From contig NZ_CP146242.1 of NCBI RefSeq assembly GCF_037039395.1, positions 3,607,001 through 3,671,000 of the forward strand: 64,000 nt of DNA, in the 5' to 3' direction. Positions 46,942 to 56,204 of this stretch are shown piece by piece (position 1 is the first letter of the stretch; every line of letters begins with the position of its first letter). Origin of the DNA: Agrobacterium vitis. GTDB lineage: Bacteria; Pseudomonadota; Alphaproteobacteria; Rhizobiales; Rhizobiaceae. The notes beneath the pieces are model-generated. The model was not told the origin of the DNA, did no database searches, and worked only from the letters and a program-made list of their open reading frames with translations. The position numbers were made by a program, and so were the translations under genes.

Positions 46942-48105
46942 ATGGCTGAACGCATCTACATGGACTGGAATGCTACCGCACCGCTTCTGAATGAAGCGCG
47001 CGATGCCATGCTGGCTGCTTTATCCATGCCGGGCAATCCATCCTCTGTTCACGCCGAAGGCCGTGCTGCCCGCACCCTGGTGGAAAAGGCGCGCCGCCAG
47101 GTGGCGGAACTTGTCGGAGCCGCGCCTGCCAATGTCATCTTCACCTCAACGGCAACGGAAGCGGCAAATTTTGTCCTGTCGCCACGCTATAGAATGGGCC
47201 GTTCGCTACTGCCCATCGGACGAGCCTATGTCTCGGCCATCGAACATCCTGCCGTACGGCAAGGCGGACGGTTTTCGCCTGACTGTGTGACCGAAATCCC
47301 GGTGACCCGGCAGGGCGTGATCGATCTCGATGCACTGGAACAGGCGCTGGCCGACCATCCTGCCGATCAGGGCATGCCGCTGGTCGCCGTCATGCTGGCC
47401 AATAATGAAACCGGGGTTATTCAGCCGGTCGAAGCGGTGGGGCAACTGGTTCACGCCAGGGGCGGATTGCTGCTGGTGGATGCGGTCCAGGCGGTTGGGC
47501 GTATCCCGGTGGATATTGCGGCCCTGGATGCGGATTTCCTGATTCTATCGGCCCACAAGCTTGGCGGCCCCAAAGGGGCTGGCGCCGTTGTGGCTCGTGG
47601 CGAGGCGCTGATGCCGGAGCCGTTGGTGCGCGGCGGCGGGCAGGAAAAGGGTCATCGCGGCGGCACGGAGAACCCTGCCGCAATTGCGGGCTTCGGTGCT
47701 GCTGCGGACCATGCTACAAAAGACTTGATAAATCGCAATTTACAGATTGCGGCCTTGCGAGATGCTTTGGAAACAGGCATGCGCAGCATGGCTCCCGATC
47801 TGGTGATCCACGGCGCGGGTCAGACACGTATCGGTAATACGAGTTTCTTCACGCTGCCGGGTCTTAAGGCGGAAACCGGGCAGATCGCCTTTGATCTCGA
47901 AGGCGTTGCACTGTCCGCCGGAGCGGCCTGTTCGTCCGGCAAGGTTGGACAGAGTCATGTTTTGACGGCAATGGGGCTGGATGCCGGCATTGGCGGCTTG
48001 CGGCTATCGCTCGGTCCCGCCACCACGGCCGAGGATATCGAGCGGGTCGTGTCAATATTCGGCAAGATTGCCGGGCGGCGCCAGCTTGCCGGTCACGCGG
48101 CATAA
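46942..48105 (+). CDS. sufS2: Cysteine desulfurase (NifS/IscS-like), first gene of the suf operon
   Basis: A 387-residue PLP enzyme that removes sulfur from cysteine for Fe-S cluster synthesis. It has MDWNATAPLLNEARDAM, GNPSSVHAEGRAAR, the PLP lysine in LSAHKLGGPKGAG and the catalytic Cys in SAGAACSSGKVGQSHVL, all features of group I (IscS/NifS) enzymes rather than SufS. This matches the gene called sufS2 in agrobacterial suf operons. A true SufS occurs later in the same operon. A 144-bp gap to sufB may contain a second promoter. Confidence 0.92.
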   Translation: MAERIYMDWNATAPLLNEARDAMLAALSMPGNPSSVHAEGRAARTLVEKARRQVAELVGAAPANVIFTSTATEAANFVLSPRYRMGRSLLPIGRAYVSAIEHPAVRQGGRFSPDCVTEIPVTRQGVIDLDALEQALADHPADQGMPLVAVMLANNETGVIQPVEAVGQLVHARGGLLLVDAVQAVGRIPVDIAALDADFLILSAHKLGGPKGAGAVVARGEALMPEPLVRGGGQEKGHRGGTENPAAIAGFGAAADHATKDLINRNLQIAALRDALETGMRSMAPDLVIHGAGQTRIGNTSFFTLPGLKAETGQIAFDLEGVALSAGAACSSGKVGQSHVLTAMGLDAGIGGLRLSLGPATTAEDIERVVSIFGKIAGRRQLAGHAA

Positions 48106-48249
48106 GACGCGAAAAGAGTGCCTGAAAAGGCGGAATAAACCCAGGTTTGGGGGTGAAAACTCATCTCCATTCCCTATATGAGAGCGGATCCCCCGCTGAA
48201 ACGTTGACAAGCTGCCGGACCTTGGACCCGGCGAGATTGGAGAACGCTA

Positions 48250-49719
48250 ATGGCTGCCGTACAAGAAACGATCGATCAGGTCCGCCAGATCGACGTCGAT
48301 CAGTACAAGTATGGTTTTGAAACCATGATCGAAGTCGACAAGGCCCCGAAGGGCTTGTCGGAAGACATCGTCCGTTTCATTTCCGCAAAGAAGAACGAGC
48401 CGGACTGGATGCTGCAATGGCGTCTGGATGCTTACAAGCGTTGGCTGACGATGGAAGAGCCAGAGTGGGCTCGTGTCGACTATCCGAAGATCGACTTCAA
48501 CGACATCTATTACTATGCCGCGCCGAAAAGCACGGCTGGCCCGACCTCGATCGACGATGTCGATCCTGAGCTTTTGAAGGTCTATGAAAAGCTGGGTATT
48601 CCGCTGCGTGAGCAGGAAATCCTGGCAGGCGTTCAGACCTCGAAAATCGCTGTCGATGCGGTGTTCGATTCGGTTTCGGTCGTCACAACCTTCAAGGCTG
48701 AATTGATGAAAGCCGGCGTGATCTTCATGTCGATTTCGGAAGCCGTGCGCGAATATCCCGATCTGGTGAAGAAATATCTCGGCACAGTCGTACCGGTCAC
48801 CGACAATTATTACGCAACCTTGAATTCGGCTGTGTTTACCGATGGCTCGTTCGTGTTCATTCCCAAGGGTGTTCGTTGCCCGATGGAATTGTCCACCTAC
48901 TTCCGCATCAACGAGAAAAATACCGGCCAATTTGAACGGACGCTGATCATCGCGGAAGAGGGGGCTTACGTCTCCTATCTGGAAGGTTGCACAGCCCCGC
49001 AGCGTGATGAAAACCAGCTGCATGCCGCCGTAGTCGAGCTTGTGGCGCTGGATGATGCCGAAATCAAATATTCCACCGTCCAGAATTGGTATCCAGGCGA
49101 CAAGGACGGCAAGGGCGGCATCTATAATTTCGTCACCAAACGCGGCGATTGCCGTGGAGCGCGCTCGAAAATTTCTTGGACGCAAGTCGAAACCGGATCG
49201 GCGATCACCTGGAAATATCCATCCTGCATTCTGCGCGGCGATGACAGCCGCGGCGAGTTCTACTCGATTGCCGTCTCCAACGGCCATCAGCAGGTCGATA
49301 GCGGCACCAAGATGATCCATCTCGGCAAGAACACGTCGAGCCGCATCATCTCCAAGGGCATTTCGGCGGGCTTTTCCAGCAATACCTATCGCGGCCAGGT
49401 TTCTGCGCATCGCAAGGCTGAAAATGCCCGTAACTTCACCCAGTGCGACAGCCTGCTGATCGGCGACAAATGCGGGGCGCATACCGTGCCCTATATCGAG
49501 GCGAAGAACTCTTCGGCTCAGTTCGAGCATGAAGCGACAACATCGAAAATCTCGGAAGACCAGCTGTTCTACTGCCTGCAACGCGGCATTCCCCAGGAAG
49601 CCGCCATCGCACTGATCGTCAATGGTTTCGTACGCGAAGTCATTCAGGAATTGCCGATGGAATTTGCGGTCGAAGCGCAGAAACTGATCGGGATTTCGCT
49701 GGAAGGTAGCGTGGGGTGA
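48250..49719 (+). CDS. sufB: SufB, Fe-S cluster scaffold subunit
   Basis: 489 residues. With SufC and SufD it forms the SufBC2D scaffold that builds Fe-S clusters. Visible are [72 protein letters not shown] and [13 protein letters not shown]. The conserved Cys region [19 protein letters not shown] is intact. GGAG precedes the ATG. The TGA stop shares its A with the ATG of the next small gene. Confidence 0.96.
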   Translation: MAAVQETIDQVRQIDVDQYKYGFETMIEVDKAPKGLSEDIVRFISAKKNEPDWMLQWRLDAYKRWLTMEEPEWARVDYPKIDFNDIYYYAAPKSTAGPTSIDDVDPELLKVYEKLGIPLREQEILAGVQTSKIAVDAVFDSVSVVTTFKAELMKAGVIFMSISEAVREYPDLVKKYLGTVVPVTDNYYATLNSAVFTDGSFVFIPKGVRCPMELSTYFRINEKNTGQFERTLIIAEEGAYVSYLEGCTAPQRDENQLHAAVVELVALDDAEIKYSTVQNWYPGDKDGKGGIYNFVTKRGDCRGARSKISWTQVETGSAITWKYPSCILRGDDSRGEFYSIAVSNGHQQVDSGTKMIHLGKNTSSRIISKGISAGFSSNTYRGQVSAHRKAENARNFTQCDSLLIGDKCGAHTVPYIEAKNSSAQFEHEATTSKISEDQLFYCLQRGIPQEAAIALIVNGFVREVIQELPMEFAVEAQKLIGISLEGSVG

Positions 49720-50069
49720 TGAGCCGGACGATCGTACTTTTTCGTCCGGTCGGACTGGAAGAATTGAAGCTGATTGAGGAGAGTGGCTGGAAAACTTTTC
49801 CGCCCCGTCTGCCAGATCAGCCGATATTTTATCCGGTGACGAATGAGGATTATGCCGCGCAGATTGCGCGGGATTGGAACACCAAAGTTGGCTCCCGGTG
49901 TGGCTTTGTCACGAAATTTGAAGTCGACTCCACCTATGTTTCGAAATTCGAAAAGCGGGTCGTTGGTGGTCGAGAACATGAGGAACTATGGGTTCCTGCC
50001 GAAGAACTGGAAGAATTTAACCGGCATATCGTCGGAAATATTGTCGTGACGCGGAGCTTCGCGCCTTGA
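49719..50069 (+). CDS. Small conserved protein in suf operon (ADP-ribosylation/crystallin J1-like annotation)
   Basis: A 116-residue protein of unknown function. Visible segments are LFRPVGLEELKLIEESGW, FPPRLPDQPIFYPVTNEDYA, ARDWNTKVGSRCGFVTKFEV, GGREHEELWVPAEELEEFNR and HIVGNIVV. I recognise the family from proteins commonly labelled ADP-ribosylation/crystallin J1, a label that does not define an activity. Its ATG overlaps the sufB stop by 1 base, so it is translated with SufB. Position between sufB and sufC suggests a link to Fe-S assembly, which is not proven. No membrane segment or signal peptide. Confidence 0.7.
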   Translation: MSRTIVLFRPVGLEELKLIEESGWKTFPPRLPDQPIFYPVTNEDYAAQIARDWNTKVGSRCGFVTKFEVDSTYVSKFEKRVVGGREHEELWVPAEELEEFNRHIVGNIVVTRSFAP

Positions 50070-50142
50070 GAGCAGGAAATGCCTTGCCGAAGCAAGATTG
50101 AATATACGGGTCCTTGAAACCCGCCATATGAGGGAATTGGAA

Positions 50143-50898
50143 ATGCTTGAAATCAGAAACCTTCACGCCCGGATCGCGGAAGATGGCACGGAGATCATCC
50201 GTGGCCTCAACCTGACCGTCAAGGCTGGCGAAGTGGCGGCGATCATGGGGCCGAATGGGTCGGGCAAATCGACGCTGTCCTACATTCTTTCGGGCCGCTC
50301 GGACTATGAAGTCACCGAGGGTGAGATCCTCTATAACGGTGAGAGCATTCTGGAGCTTGACCCGGCCGAGCGCGCTGCCAAGGGCATTTTCCTGGCCTTC
50401 CAATACCCGGTCGAAATTCCGGGCGTTGCCACCATGCAGTTTCTGAAAGTGGCGATGAATGAACAGCGCAAGGCGCGCGGCGAAGCGGAACTGACGACGC
50501 CGGATTTCATGCGCCGGGTCAAGGAAGCGGCTGCCGAATTGAAGATCAACCCTGACATGCTGAAGCGTCCGCTGAATGTCGGTTTTTCCGGTGGTGAGAA
50601 GAAGCGTGCGGAAATCCTGCAAATGGCGCTGTTGGCGCCGCAGCTTTGCATTCTGGATGAAACCGATAGTGGTCTCGATATCGATGCGCTGAAGATCGTT
50701 GCCGATGGCGTCAATGCGTTGAAGTCACCGGATCGCGCCACCATCGTCATCACCCACTATCAGCGCCTGCTGGATTACATCGTGCCGGACACGGTCCATG
50801 TTCTCTACAAGGGCCAGATCATCAAGACCGGCGACAAGAGCCTGGCGCTCGATCTGGAAGCCAATGGCTATGCCGATATCATCGGCGAAGCGGCCTGA
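50143..50898 (+). CDS. sufC: SufC, ATPase of the Fe-S scaffold
   Basis: About 251 residues, an ABC-type ATPase that drives conformational change in SufBC2D. Walker A GPNGSGKST, Q-loop FLAFQYPVEIPG, signature VGFSGGEKKR, Walker B LCILDETDSGLD and the H-loop TIVITHYQRLL are present. A longer frame starts upstream, but the ATG at 50143 gives the family start (MLEIRNLHARI) and has GAGGGAA before it. Confidence 0.96.
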   Translation: MLEIRNLHARIAEDGTEIIRGLNLTVKAGEVAAIMGPNGSGKSTLSYILSGRSDYEVTEGEILYNGESILELDPAERAAKGIFLAFQYPVEIPGVATMQFLKVAMNEQRKARGEAELTTPDFMRRVKEAAAELKINPDMLKRPLNVGFSGGEKKRAEILQMALLAPQLCILDETDSGLDIDALKIVADGVNALKSPDRATIVITHYQRLLDYIVPDTVHVLYKGQIIKTGDKSLALDLEANGYADIIGEAA

Positions 50899-50921
50899 CC
50901 GGTCGAAAAAGGAGTGTTGCA

Positions 50922-52196
50922 ATGAACATTCAAGCTGCCAATCGGTCGACAGCGGCCGAGGCTGCGCTGGTCGAAGCCTACACGGCCCAACTCGGCGACT
51001 TGCCGGGCGACGGGACGGTGCTGGGCGCGCGGGATATCCTGTTTGACGACCTGAAGCGGGCTGGCCTGCCAACCCGTCGCGTTGAAGCCTGGCATTATAC
51101 GGATCTGAAAACCCTGCTGCGGGCCATTCCCGACGCCGCAACGCTAACGCCTTCCAAGGCCGTGGCACCGCTGGTGGAGGCGGCTCGTATCTTCGAACTG
51201 CGCCAGGGCTTGAGCCGTGACGTCTCTGCACCCGACGGTGTGACCGTGCGTGCCTATAGTGAAAGCCTGCTGGATGGAACGGCGGCGACCGATCTGGTTG
51301 CCTTCTCCAAGGACGATACGATTGGCCGGATCAATGGCAGTTTCGTGCGCGATGGCTATCGGCTGAACGTCGAGGACAATGTCGAGGTCGACAGGCTTAT
51401 CGAGTTGCAGGCCCATCAGGGTGGCGGTCAGAGCCATGCGCGGTTTGTGGCGAGCTTCGGCTCGGGCTCAAAGGCGACAGTGATCGAGCGCCACCGTAAT
51501 TCCGGCGAAGCCGCTGGCCTGATCTCCAGCGTCAGCGACCTGGACCTGGGCGAGGGTGCCGAGGTGACGTGGATCATCGTGCAGACCCAGGGTCTTGCCG
51601 ATACCCATCTGGGGCAGATCAAGGTCGTGCTGGGGACAGATGCCAAGCTGAAGCTGTTCGTGATCAATGCCGGCGGCAAGCTGGTGCGTCAGGAAATCCA
51701 TGTCAGAACGGCGGGTGAAGGCTCCGATTTCACCCTGCGTGCTGTCAACCTTCTGGGTGGCGAAAGCCATACGGATGTGACCATGACGCTTGGTCATGAT
51801 GTGCCCAACACCACCTCGACGGAAGTGATCCGCAATGTGGTGTTCGACCGGGCGCGGGGCGTTTTCCAGGGCCAGATCCGGGTTGCTCCCGATGCCCAGA
51901 AGACCGATGCGCGCATGGCCTGCAACACGTTGTTGATGTCTGACGATGCCGAGTATTCGGTCAAGCCGGAGCTGGAAATCTTTGCCGATGACGTGCAATG
52001 CGCTCATGGTGCAACGGTTGCCGATATCGACCACAACCACCTCTATTATTTGATGGCGCGCGGCATTCCGCAAAAAGTGGCCCGTGGGTTGCTGATCAAG
52101 GCTTTCGTCGCCGAATTGGTGGAAGAGCTGGAAGATGAGGACCTGGTAGAAGCCCTGGAAGGGGTCATCGCCGACTGGCTGGAGACCCATGGCTGA
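50922..52196 (+). CDS. sufD: SufD, Fe-S cluster scaffold subunit
   Basis: 424 residues. The N-terminal helical part includes RRVEAWHYTDLKTLLRA; the beta-helix core has SVSDLDLGEGAEVTWIIVQ and GGESHTDVTMTLGHDVPNT; the C-terminal RGIPQKVARGLLIKAFVAEL pairs with SufB. CAHGATVADIDHNHLYYLMA carries the conserved Cys/His region of the SufB-SufD interface. AAGGAG precedes the ATG, and the stop lies 8 bases inside the next gene. Confidence 0.95.
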   Translation: MNIQAANRSTAAEAALVEAYTAQLGDLPGDGTVLGARDILFDDLKRAGLPTRRVEAWHYTDLKTLLRAIPDAATLTPSKAVAPLVEAARIFELRQGLSRDVSAPDGVTVRAYSESLLDGTAATDLVAFSKDDTIGRINGSFVRDGYRLNVEDNVEVDRLIELQAHQGGGQSHARFVASFGSGSKATVIERHRNSGEAAGLISSVSDLDLGEGAEVTWIIVQTQGLADTHLGQIKVVLGTDAKLKLFVINAGGKLVRQEIHVRTAGEGSDFTLRAVNLLGGESHTDVTMTLGHDVPNTTSTEVIRNVVFDRARGVFQGQIRVAPDAQKTDARMACNTLLMSDDAEYSVKPELEIFADDVQCAHGATVADIDHNHLYYLMARGIPQKVARGLLIKAFVAELVEELEDEDLVEALEGVIADWLETHG

Positions 52197-52581
52197 TCTT
52201 CCCGTCAACCTCGATCACGCCGTGATCCACGTTTCCGATTGGGAACGGGCGCGCGATTTCTACACGAACGTGATCGGGGCTGAAGCGGTCGCGACGGCAG
52301 CGGGCGGATATGTTTTTCGGCTTGGCGCACAGCAGTTGAATGTTCATGGCCCCGGCGCAATCGGTACGCCGGTGGCCCGCATTCCTGTCGCTCCGGGAAA
52401 CAGCGATCTTTGCTTCCGCTGGCGTGGAAAGATCAGCGATGCCAAGGCCCATCTCGAGGCCCAGGGGATAGACATCGAACTGGGACCCATTCGTCGCTTC
52501 GGCGCTATGGGCGAGGGAACAAGCCTCTATTTTCGCGATCCGGATGGTTCGCTCATGGAGTTTATCAGCTATGACGCTTAA
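52189..52581 (+). CDS. VOC-fold (glyoxalase-like) protein inside the suf operon
   Basis: A 130-residue protein with LDHAVIHVSDWERARDFYTN, FRLGAQQLNVHG, LCFRWRGKISDAKAHLEAQG and SLYFRDPDGSLMEFISYD, the typical two-module VOC fold with His and Glu metal ligands (NLDH, LMEF). It starts 8 bases before the sufD stop and overlaps sufS, so it is tightly coupled to the operon. Its substrate and any tie to Fe-S assembly are unknown. Confidence 0.85.
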   Translation: MADLPVNLDHAVIHVSDWERARDFYTNVIGAEAVATAAGGYVFRLGAQQLNVHGPGAIGTPVARIPVAPGNSDLCFRWRGKISDAKAHLEAQGIDIELGPIRRFGAMGEGTSLYFRDPDGSLMEFISYDA

Positions 52582-53821
52582 TATGGCGAAACTTCCATCG
52601 ACCTATGATGTCGAAGCCGTCCGAAAGGATTTCCCGATCCTGTCACGGCTGGTGCATGGCGATAAACCGCTGGTCTACCTGGACAACGGTGCGTCTGCGC
52701 AAAAGCCCCAGGCGGTGATCGACGCCATCAGTCATGCCTATTCCAACGAATATGCCAATGTGCATCGCGGCCTGCATTTTCTGTCCAATGCCGCGACCGA
52801 TGCTTATGAAGCGGCCCGCGAAAAGGTGCGGCGCTTTCTGAATGCCGGATCGGTGGACGAGGTGGTGTTCACCAAATCCTCCACCGAGGCCATCAATACG
52901 GTGGCCTATGGCCATGGCATGAAAGAGATCGGCGAGGGCGATGAAATCGTCCTGACCATCATGGAGCATCACTCCAATATCGTGCCCTGGCATTTTCTGA
53001 GGGAACGCAAGGGTGCAAAGCTGGTCTGGGTGCCGGTGGATGATGATGGCGCGTTCCACATCGAGGAATTCGAAAAGCGGTTGACCGATCGCACCAAGCT
53101 GATTGCCGTCACCCATATGTCCAATGCACTCGGAACCGTGGTTCCGGTCAAGGAAATTTGCCGGATCGCCAGGGAGCGCGGCATTCCGGTGCTGGTCGAT
53201 GGCAGCCAGGCGGCGGTGCATATGCCGGTGGATGTGCAAGACATCGATTGCGACTGGTATGTGATGACCGGCCATAAGCTTTACGGCCCATCCGGCATCG
53301 GCGTGCTCTATGGCAAGATGGACCGGTTGCGCACCATGCAGCCCTTCATGGGCGGCGGGGAAATGATCGTCGATGTGACCGAGGATATGGTAACCTATAA
53401 CGATCCGCCGCATCGGTTCGAGGCAGGAACGCCGCCGATCGTTCAGGCCATCGGGCTTGGTCATGCGCTGGATTATATCGAGGGTCTTGGCCGCGAGGCG
53501 ATTGCCGCGCATGAGGCCGATTTGACCGCCTACGCCCACGAACGGCTGACGGCGATCAATTCGCTCCGGATTTTCGGCAATGCGCCGGGCAAGGGTGCGA
53601 TTTTCTCTTTCGAGCTCAAGGGTATCCACGCCCATGACGTATCGATGCTGATCGACCGGCGGGGTGTGGCCGTTCGGGCTGGCACGCACTGCGCGCAGCC
53701 ATTGCTGTCTCGTTTCGGTGTGACCTCTACCTGCCGGGCCTCTTTTGGCCTATATAATACCCGTGAAGAAATCGATGCGCTGGTGGAAGCGCTTGACTAT
53801 GCCAAGACCTTCTTCGGCTGA
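52571..53821 (+). CDS. sufS: SufS, cysteine desulfurase of the SUF system
   Basis: About 416 residues, group II cysteine desulfurase. LVYLDNGASAQKPQAVID, NVHRGLHFLSNAATDAYE, the PLP lysine in MTGHKLYGPSGIGVLYGK, and the catalytic Cys in VAVRAGTHCAQPLLSRFG are typical. The ATG at 52571 has GGAG 10 bases upstream; the ATG at 52583 is also possible. SufE is not in the window, so the sulfur acceptor is elsewhere. It is the second desulfurase in the operon. Confidence 0.95.
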   Translation: MTLNMAKLPSTYDVEAVRKDFPILSRLVHGDKPLVYLDNGASAQKPQAVIDAISHAYSNEYANVHRGLHFLSNAATDAYEAAREKVRRFLNAGSVDEVVFTKSSTEAINTVAYGHGMKEIGEGDEIVLTIMEHHSNIVPWHFLRERKGAKLVWVPVDDDGAFHIEEFEKRLTDRTKLIAVTHMSNALGTVVPVKEICRIARERGIPVLVDGSQAAVHMPVDVQDIDCDWYVMTGHKLYGPSGIGVLYGKMDRLRTMQPFMGGGEMIVDVTEDMVTYNDPPHRFEAGTPPIVQAIGLGHALDYIEGLGREAIAAHEADLTAYAHERLTAINSLRIFGNAPGKGAIFSFELKGIHAHDVSMLIDRRGVAVRAGTHCAQPLLSRFGVTSTCRASFGLYNTREEIDALVEALDYAKTFFG

Positions 53822-53832
53822 GGATTGAAACC

Positions 53833-54228
53833 ATGAGCGTCAGCGACATGAATACCAGTAAAAATGACGAGAAGCCGGATGTGCGCGAAGGTATCGTTCA
53901 TTCCAGCATTCCGCCGGAGGAAGTCGCCCGCTTGTCGGACGATATCATCTCGGCACTGAAAACCGTCTATGACCCGGAAATTCCAGCGGATATTTTCGAG
54001 CTCGGCCTGATTTACAAGGTCGATATCGAAGACGACCGCATGGTGAAGATCATGATGACACTGACGGCGCCCGGCTGCCCGGTGGCTGGCGAAATGCCAG
54101 GCTGGGTCGAAAACGCGGTCGGCTCCGTGGAAGGCGTTTCGGGCGTGCAAGTGGAGATGACCTTTGATCCGCCATGGACACCGGACCGGATGTCTGAAGA
54201 GGCGCAGGTCGCCATCGGCTGGTATTGA
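53833..54228 (+). CDS. sufT: SufT-like DUF59/MIP18 family protein
   Basis: A 131-residue protein with the MIP18/PaaD domain: LKTVYDPEIPADIFELGLIY, MTLTAPGCPVAGEMP and VEMTFDPPWTPDRMS. The conserved Cys of the family is in TAPGCPV. SufT helps mature Fe-S proteins; in agrobacteria this position in the operon is called sufX. It starts 11 bases after the sufS stop. Confidence 0.9.
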   Translation: MSVSDMNTSKNDEKPDVREGIVHSSIPPEEVARLSDDIISALKTVYDPEIPADIFELGLIYKVDIEDDRMVKIMMTLTAPGCPVAGEMPGWVENAVGSVEGVSGVQVEMTFDPPWTPDRMSEEAQVAIGWY

Positions 54229-54369
54229 GTGAGGGCGGCTTGCTGAAAGGCGAGCCGCCTATTACATTGTCAACATGCCGGTTTTGTCTGGCACTGTTCC
54301 GGTTTAAAAACCGAACCCACTTTTAAAAAACACCGGGCCTTGAACCCGGATGTGAAAAGGAGAAAGCCC

Positions 54370-54756
54370 ATGGGCTTCGCGGTGATGACCATGACTGATG
54401 CGGCAGCTGCCCGCGTCAAGGAAATCGTCGAGAATTCCGGCCCGGATGCCAAGGGCATTCGTGTCGGTATCAAGAAGGGCGGCTGTGCGGGGATGGAATA
54501 CACCATCGACCTGGTGACAGAACCGAACCCTAAAGATGACCTGATTGCTCGCGATGGCGCCTCCGTCTGGCTGGAGCCAGCCGCAGTGCTCTATCTGCTG
54601 GGTACGGAAATCGATTTCGAAACCACAACCTTGCGCTCCGGCTTTACGTTCCGCAATCCGAACCAGACCTCGGCCTGTGGCTGTGGCGAGTCGGTGGAAT
54701 TGAAGGCCGCGGACCTGGCCGAGCTGGCGAAACAGCGGCAGGCAGTCCACGTCTGA
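54370..54756 (+). CDS. sufA: A-type Fe-S carrier (SufA/HesB family)
   Basis: About 128 residues. The three conserved Cys of A-type carriers are present, one in KKGGCAGMEY and two in SACGCGESV. AAKGIRVGIKKGGCAG and FTFRNPNQTS fit the HesB/IscA pattern. It passes Fe-S clusters to target proteins. An earlier in-frame start gives a basic extension with AAAGGAGA inside it; that site serves the ATG at 54370. A terminator ends the operon. Confidence 0.92.
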   Translation: MGFAVMTMTDAAAARVKEIVENSGPDAKGIRVGIKKGGCAGMEYTIDLVTEPNPKDDLIARDGASVWLEPAAVLYLLGTEIDFETTTLRSGFTFRNPNQTSACGCGESVELKAADLAELAKQRQAVHV

Positions 54757-54810
54757 TCAGGGCCTATTGTTTCAGGGCTTATTGCTGCCATAAAAGAATG
54801 TCACAAAAAG

Positions 54811-54849
54811 AAACGCCTCGCCTTTCACATGGAAGGCGAGGCGTTTCTC
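54811..54849 (+). terminator. Terminator of the suf operon
   Basis: Perfect 14-bp arms (54811-54824 and 54833-54846, core CGCCTCGCC) around an 8-base loop. The T-run is short (GTTTCT), and A-tract and T-tract flank both sides, so it may work in both directions. Confidence 0.75.
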
Positions 54850-54870
54850 ATAGATCCGAATAGAATTCAA

Positions 54871-54990
54871 TTATTTCAACAGGGATCGCAAATCATCTTG
54901 CTCACGGCGTAGCGCAGAGATCGTCGAAACGACAGAGTAGACAAACATCGCGCTTATAGCAGCCGAGAGCACGCAGAGAAGCAAGAACAT
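54871..54990 (-). CDS. Small membrane protein, 39 residues
   Basis: An ATG at 54990 with AAGGAAAA just upstream opens a 39-residue frame: one hydrophobic helix (MFLLLCVLSAAISAMFVYSV) and a short charged cytoplasmic-like tail (ALRREQDDLRSLLK). Good ribosome site and clear one-helix design support a real gene. I do not recognise the family. A second tiny ORF lies 67 bp upstream on the same strand. Confidence 0.55.
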   Translation of the reverse strand: MFLLLCVLSAAISAMFVYSVVSTISALRREQDDLRSLLK

Positions 54991-55057
54991 CTTGTTTTCC
55001 TTTGTGTCTGATCGTCACTTGTCCAGCCTCAACGGTCATCCTGCGCCAAGGTTCCAA

Positions 55058-55210
55058 TCAGCGGCTGGCGCTGTGGTAAGGCTGTGAAATCGACGTACGG
55101 AAATTGGAAGGGGCGCGGTCTTCGTTCATGTGAAAACCAATGCTCGTTGCCAGCATAGCGCCGATCATGGCAGTCCAAACCAGATTAATCATCGTCACTT
55201 TATCAAGCAT
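55058..55210 (-). CDS. Small membrane protein, 50 residues
   Basis: From the ATG at 55210 (AAGGA about 9 bases upstream) the frame encodes MLDKVTMINLVWTAMIGAML followed by a short polar tail, giving one N-terminal membrane helix. The frame opens earlier, but only the ATG at 55210 has a ribosome site. It may form a two-gene unit with the 39-residue ORF downstream. Family unknown. Confidence 0.5.
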   Translation of the reverse strand: MLDKVTMINLVWTAMIGAMLATSIGFHMNEDRAPSNFRTSISQPYHSASR

Positions 55211-55682
55211 GGGTTTCGTCCTTCGTTTTGACGGGGCCAGTTGCAGCAACAATGGCTGCAACCGCGTCTTGTTCCTGTGAGCAGTGCACTCTTTTTACAA
55301 AAGCCGTGCTGAAGCTGCCCTTAACACTCCGTTCATCTGGCGTTCATCTGAGCGGCCAGAAATGCGAAGCAGTCGTCTTCATGTTCATCAAACCAAGCAA
55401 CCAATGCTTCAAGAACAAATGCGCTGTCAATTGCGATACTCAAAACAACTGCAAGCATTGTTTGTTCTCTTGGCCTTGTCGTTGAACATGATCCCTGTAT
55501 AAACACCCGGCCTTGAAGCGGGCCTGAATGTGCCGTTCATCAGGCATTCATGGGGCGGGCAGGGGACAGTCCGGCCACAAATATGAACGGAATGGGCGTG
55601 AAAACCGGGACGGTAGGCGCTTGCGGTTCCAGCCTGTCCGTGACAAAAGGCGGGCATAAAAAGATGAGGGCGGGGCGAACCG
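55211..55682. other. Intergenic region before coaD
   Basis: 472 bases without a convincing gene; the short open frames here lack ribosome sites and family features. It presumably holds the promoters for the minus-strand small ORFs and for coaD. No strong dyad was found. Confidence 0.5.
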
Positions 55683-56177
55683 ATGACAATTGCCTTTTAT
55701 CCGGGCTCTTTCGACCCGATGACCAATGGCCACCTGGATGTTCTGGTTCAGGCGCTCAATGTCGTCCCCAAGGTTGTCGTCGGGATCGGCATTCATCCTG
55801 GTAAAGTGCCAATGTTCAGCTTCGAGGAGCGCGCAGAACTGATTGCATCCAGCCTTGGCGAGGCCGTGCCTGAGCGGGCAGGGGATGTTTCGGTTATTGC
55901 CTTCGATGGCCTGGCCGTCGATGCCGCCCGCCAGCATGGCGCGACGCTTCTGGTCCGCGGCCTGCGCGATGGGTCGGACCTCGACTATGAAATGCAGCTT
56001 GCGGGCATGAACCGGCAGATGGCTCCAGACCTGCAAACCGTCTTCCTGCCAGCCGGCACGGCGTCGCGGCCCATAACGGCCACATTGGTCCGGCAAATCG
56101 CCACCATGGGCGGTGATGTCAGCGCCTTTGTCCCCCCGCAGGTGTCGCGGGCATTGAAATCCCGGCTCAAGGCTTGA
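55683..56177 (+). CDS. coaD: Phosphopantetheine adenylyltransferase
   Basis: Fourth step of coenzyme A synthesis: transfers AMP from ATP to 4'-phosphopantetheine. 164 residues, the usual size. The nucleotidyltransferase motif is [35 protein letters not shown] and the C-terminal [13 protein letters not shown] are conserved. It leads a run of plus-strand genes: coaD, two cyclophilins, then queA and tgt behind a terminator. Confidence 0.96.
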   Translation: MTIAFYPGSFDPMTNGHLDVLVQALNVVPKVVVGIGIHPGKVPMFSFEERAELIASSLGEAVPERAGDVSVIAFDGLAVDAARQHGATLLVRGLRDGSDLDYEMQLAGMNRQMAPDLQTVFLPAGTASRPITATLVRQIATMGGDVSAFVPPQVSRALKSRLKA

Positions 56178-56204
56178 GCCGATCCGAGAAATTACGGAGC
56201 CTTC

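Noticed and set aside
48247..49581. Long open frame antisense to sufB
   Set aside because: It lies fully under a well-supported sufB and has no recognisable domain.
55228..55502. Two overlapping Cys-rich plus-strand frames
   Set aside because: No ribosome site, no family pattern, and the two overlap each other in different frames.
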